Positions 8,676-12,239 of a stretch of DNA of 12,239 nt are shown here, piece by piece. The DNA is from Monoraphidium neglectum (taxonomy: Eukaryota; Chlorophyta; Chlorophyceae; Sphaeropleales; Selenastraceae), in the NCBI RefSeq assembly GCF_000611645.1, contig NW_014012070.1, forward strand, positions 1 through 12,239, given 5' to 3'. The notes beneath the pieces were generated by a model. It worked only from the letters and a program-made list of their open reading frames with translations, was not told the DNA's origin and searched no databases. Positions within the stretch are counted from its first letter, which is position 1. Every line of letters starts with the position of its first letter. The position numbers and the translations under genes were made by a program.

Positions 8676-10399
8676 CTCGAAAATCGGGGCCCCGCCGCTG
8701 CTGCCTCCTGTGCTATATGAGTAATGCCGCCCGGTCGACGGCACCGAGGCGCTTTAGGCGCCGCAGGTGCTGAGGCGCACGCGCGACGACGCCGGGGCAG
8801 ACAGCGGCCTCCCAGCGCCATTTTCCCGATTGCGGCGGGAGGCGCATTCGGGAACATGTGCAGCTGGCTGCAACGTGGCGTGCCGCGGGCATTTTGCTGG
8901 GCATGGCAGAGCACGGCGCCAGGCGGCGCACAGTGCCGTATGCGCCCGCTGTCCACATGAAGGAATCATGTTAGTCACGCAGGCTGCATATTATGCCAGA
9001 GCACGGGCTACCAGCACGGACAGCTCGAAGATCCAACTTTCCAAATCGACAATGATCGAAGCCTGATCAAGCTGTACGTACATGGGTAGGACAATGGCCT
9101 TGCAGCTATCCATGGCACGCTGCCGAGGTCCTGGATTGGCACGATGACGCCCTGGCAACTTGCCGTCACCAGGTGACACCTCGAGGCACGTGCGCATGTG
9201 CGCCGCCGCCTCCTCAAACGAATTGATTCACGCTGTGCAGACAACCTTGACACCTCAATCGACATGTGCTTGGTGACACCGTAGCCGTAATGTCCAGCCT
9301 CCAAGCAACCTGCCCCTGGAGGCGTCCAGGATGCTCGATCTGTGCTGGACAGTTGCACTGAGGTACTACAACAGCACCTCAGCAACAGGCCCCTACCTGC
9401 GGGCACGTGTCCATACACTGTGGTCAGTGATCAACTCCAGTGCCGGTTGCCCCGCTCACGGGCTGTTTGGCTCGGAGCTGTACCAAGACGCTATAGCGAC
9501 ACAGCGACACACACACAACCCACGGCAGGGTGCCCTGCCCAAGTCTACATGGTACTGCCGTAGTTTCAGTGTCCGCCCCCACTCAGCGACCCTTCCAGCG
9601 CTGACATCATTTCTGACGCCGGTGGTTTCCACGCCGGCGGCGGAGTGAGTGTGTGAGTGCATGCATTGTCGGTTCGACCACCACTCATGACAGATTGACT
9701 GCAGTCACGCGAGCGCCGGGACAGTTGACAGTGCACACATGCTTGCTGCAGTGCTGTGTTAGGGCCTTGGACGTTGCAGGTTCCTCAATATACGCTAATC
9801 AGAGCAGTCAGGGAGGTTTCCAACTCAATCTTTGGCGTGTCGGGCAGGGTGGAGTCGGCGGTCGCCAATTGGCTATGTCTATGGCCGGTTGACCGCACCA
9901 GTCACCCAGTGCATGTCCATCGCCAGTGGCGAATTACGGTGGCCGCGTGAGAGAATGTGACCAGATACTGCAACCTTGTCCAGAGCAGGTGAAGAGCGAA
10001 GCATCGTCAGGGGCTTTGCGCCTGATGGAGCTCATGCGCTGCCAGGTGCCTCCAATTTCGAACGGCGCCAGGCCTCTTGACGCGGTCGTCAGTGGCATCT
10101 GACATGGCATGGGCTGGCGTGGCTGGTGACCCGTGGCAAACCGTAGATTAGCATCAAACCGCAGCAGTGCTTGATTCCAAAAGCGCTCCTCGTTGTGGCG
10201 CCTTGTGCCTGCAATACCGTAATGACGGGCCGTCGCGGCCACTGGTGACAACAACCTGCGAACAACAGCGAGCCAACTCAAAGTAGGCATGCTGATCAAA
10301 ACAATCAGAACGGCATTCAATCACTGTGGTGTGATCATAGTGCAGTGTGCCAAGATCAACGATGATCTAGCTGACAAACACACCCACAGCCAGCCTCCA
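8676..10399. other. Divergent intergenic region with a lower-GC island
   Basis: This gap between the helicase start and the demethylase start must hold both promoters. From about 8960 to 10580 the base composition drops clearly (roughly half GC by eye) compared with the flanking DNA, and the change includes demethylase exon 1. Open frames of 60-136 codons occur on both strands. The most protein-like are 10320-9934 minus (see separate entry) and a minus stretch ending at 8991 that reads MDSCKAIVLPMYVQLDQASI. None forms a clear multi-exon gene, and I see no terminal repeats. Confidence 0.5.
9934..10320 (-). other. Unassigned 128-codon open frame, divergent to the demethylase
   Basis: The frame contains ERFWNQALLRFDANLRFATG and FEIGGTWQRMSSIRRKAPDD, with a balanced amino-acid composition unlike the Cys/Arg-rich shadow frames elsewhere. 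It would start about 80 bp from the demethylase ATG on the opposite strand. I recognise no family. It could be an exon of a small gene, a relic of a mobile element, or chance in a lower-GC region. A possible donor AAG|GTTGCA lies near its end, but I found no convincing continuation. Confidence 0.25.
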
Positions 10400-11977
10400 A
10401 TGGCGTCATCGGGCAGATCATATGGCTTAAGGGCTAGGAATCGGCCTGCTGTGCGGGCAGACGGAGCTCCAGACGACTCTGTTGTCGAGGCCTTGCTGTT
10501 TGTGGGCCTGAAGCCTAAGGTCCTCAACAAGAAGGAGCGGCAAGCGTTTGGTGGCCAGTCTCAGGAATATATTGGTGTACGGTGCGTGCCCTTGGTGATG
10601 GCGCGGCGATGCGACGGCGCGACGCGTCGCTTCAGACTTCGGCCCTCGCCCTTCCCGCCTCCTGCGCGTGCATGCGCGGCCTAGTGCCGTGCCGCACAAG
10701 CTCCCGCTGTTGCATGGCAGCGGTCAGCGGCGTCGCCGTCCGCACGCCTGCTGCGGCGCCTGAACCCCCGTTGTGCCTGCCCCGCATGGCGCCCCAATGC
10801 ACGTGCCGCAGCAACCAGATTGTTGCCAAATGGTTTCATGATGATAGCAGCACGCGGCTCCTGACAGAGGACCAATGCGCAGGTGCGCGCCAGTCGCAAA
10901 CGACACCCCCAAACACTCGCGCAAGCCCGCATGCTGCAGCGCCGCGCCCCGCCGCTGCCCCCGCGTTGCCTGCATTTGCTGCGGAAATCAGAATTCTCGG
11001 CAAGCAACCACATGCGCTCACTATCCGGACGCCTCACACTTCTTTTTTCGCCGCAGCCGACCTGGCCCCGTCCTGTCCCGAGGGCTTGGTGAGGGACGTC
11101 CACCAATTCCTCCAGGACTGGGGTTACATAAACTTCGGGGCGCTGAAGCCGCCCCAGGGCCCCGCCGACGGCGCCGGGGCCGCGGCCGATGGCGCCGCCG
11201 CAGCCGCCGAGGAGAAGCAGGTCGCGGCGGAGGCCGCCACCGAGGCCCCCGCGCCGGCTGCGGCGGATGTGGCGGCGCAGCAGCCGGGCGCGGCCGGGGC
11301 GGTGGATGGCGCCGCGGGCGAGGGCGCCGGCGAGGGCACGGGTGCCGCGGCGGCCGGCGGGGCGCCGGACGAGCGGGCGCTGGTGTTCAAGCTGTATGAG
11401 GTGCTGCGGGGCGCTGACATGGCGGTGACCACCGAGAAGATGATCCGCGCCCAGCTGGCGGCGAGCTTTGGGGGGCTGGACCTGTCGGACAAGAAGGCGC
11501 TCATAAAGGACCACGTGGGTGCTGGGGGCGCCGGTTGCGTTTTGCAGACGTTTTCCTTATCGCAATCACCTGCGAGACCGCGGGCTGCGTGCGGGATGCT
11601 CTGAAAGTTTGCGGCAGCCAAGGCTTAGCTGTGACCGCCCGGCACGGCAGAACTTCGCACTGAGCAGCCCCGGCCAGCCGCGTCCGCCATGGCTGCAACT
11701 GGCTCCAACCGCACGCTGAGTCAGCGGCCGCCGCCCGCCCCTCCACCAGGTGCGCTACTTCATAGACAACCTTGAGCGCAGGGAGACCCTGGAGCCCAAG
11801 GGGTATGAGACCAAGAAGGAGGAGACGGGCCGCAGGGCCAAGGGCGGCGCCAAGGCGGGGGACAAGGAGGCGCAGCAGCAGAAGCCGCCGCAGCGGCCGC
11901 GGCGGCGGCCGCCGGCGGGGCGGGTCGTGGTCGTCGGCGCGGGGCCGTCGGGGCTGGCGGCGGCGAGCATGCTGCAG
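10400..11977 (+). CDS. LSD1/FLD-like lysine-specific histone demethylase, 5' exons (partial)
   Basis: Predicted FAD-dependent flavin amine oxidase that removes methyl groups from histone H3 lysine in the nucleus. Visible exons: 10400-10581, 10812-10882, 11057-11514, 11750-11977 (313 aa); all introns are GT-AG and phases agree. Residues 28-114 form a SWIRM domain: VEALLFVGLKPKVL, then RNQIVAKWF, then VRDVHQFLQDWGYINFG, the last being the family hallmark. An Ala/Gly linker (115-188) precedes a DEK_C-like segment (about 189-246). After a basic stretch comes VVVVGAGPSGLAAASMLQ, the Rossmann start binding the FAD ADP moiety (GAGPSG, 300-305). The rest of the oxidase domain lies beyond the window. 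The start at 10400 is chosen because MASSGRSYGLRARNRP opens the usual pre-SWIRM region; an in-frame ATG at 10289 would add 37 residues. Plant relatives are FLD and LDL1-3. Confidence 0.88.
11146..11367 (+). other. Ala/Gly-rich low-complexity linker in the demethylase
   Basis: Residues 115-188 consist mostly of Ala and Gly with scattered Glu, Asp and Pro, between the SWIRM end (YINFGAL) and the DEK_C-like segment. The frame stays open and in phase. Such linkers are common in GC-rich algal proteins, and the length is likely to vary between strains. Confidence 0.75.
11368..11776 (+). other. DEK_C-like domain in the demethylase (split by intron 3)
   Basis: Residues 189-246 include LVFKLYEVLRGADMAVTTEK, then MIRAQLAASFGGLDLSDKK, then ALIKDHVRYFIDNLE. 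This fits the DEK C-terminal pattern: helix, 'GAD...T.K.IR..L...FG.DLS..K..I...V...I'. DEK_C domains bind DNA and chromatin, or mediate protein contacts. Intron 3 (11515-11749) interrupts it between KDH and VRYF. The assignment rests on pattern memory and not on a profile search. Confidence 0.65.
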
Positions 11978-12239
11978 GTGCGGGGGCCGCGGGAGAGTGG
12001 TCCGACGGGCGGGACGACCAGATGCGGGGGCGATTTGACAACTGCAGGCGTGGCGGCAGTCGTGCCTGCGGTGTCGATGCAGCAACAAAGGCGCTCGTAC
12101 AACCCATGGATGCAGCCGCAACAGCTTTCGGCAGAGAGGGGGCTGCATCCGACCACCTCCCACGCACGGCCCACGCCTGCCGCGCCGACCGGCAGGCCGG
12201 GCGCAGCGGACGCCAGCAGCCGGCTGCGGCGCCCCACCC
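11978..12239 (+). other. Start of demethylase intron 4, running to the window edge
   Basis: The donor CAG|GTGCGG follows GLAAASMLQ. The next expected family segment (a hydrophobic strand ending in E-x-R, then GGR) is absent from this stretch, so it is best read as intron. The exon frame stays open through it by chance (87 codons, Gln/Pro/Ser/Arg-rich), so read-through cannot be fully excluded. Confidence 0.6.

Noticed and set aside
8709..8718. TATA-like CATATAG upstream of the helicase ATG
   Set aside because: Only about 35 bp from the ATG at 8675, leaving almost no 5' UTR; it may instead be an intron acceptor of an upstream exon.

Overview
The window reads as nuclear DNA of a GC-rich, intron-dense eukaryote, most likely a chlorophyte green alga. 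The evidence is long GC-rich introns of about 70-380 bp with GTGCGC/GTGGGC-type donors and CGCAG acceptors, strong G/C preference at codon third positions, Ala/Gly/Arg low-complexity protein linkers, and a TGTAA-type poly(A) signal. The species is inference only.

Layout: (1) 1-443, minus: 5' part of an unrecognised gene running off the left edge. (2) 444-1362: intergenic, holding the 3' UTR of the next gene. (3) 1363-8675, minus: a complete 15-exon gene for a RecD2-type superfamily 1B DNA helicase. I assembled it exon by exon; every junction keeps phase and the total is 3477 nt, or 1158 aa. It has an N-terminal OB-like part, helix-hairpin-helix repeats, all main motor motifs, two acidic insertions, a candidate SUMO-interacting motif and a C-terminal AT-hook. 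(4) 8676-10399: intergenic, with a lower-GC island holding unassigned open frames. (5) 10400-11977 and beyond the right edge, plus: first four exons of an LSD1/FLD-like histone demethylase with SWIRM domain, a DEK_C-like insertion and the start of the FAD-binding Rossmann fold.

The helicase and demethylase are divergently placed about 1.7 kb apart. Both carry chromatin or DNA-binding modules not standard for their families: an AT-hook and SIM on the RecD2 helicase, and a DEK_C between SWIRM and the amine oxidase domain. These architectures are the main points of interest. Secondary points are a GC-AG intron whose donor abuts a minisatellite, a (GC)n(GT)n...(CA)n intron that could fold into a long hairpin, and a possible missed 5' exon with a targeting-peptide look.
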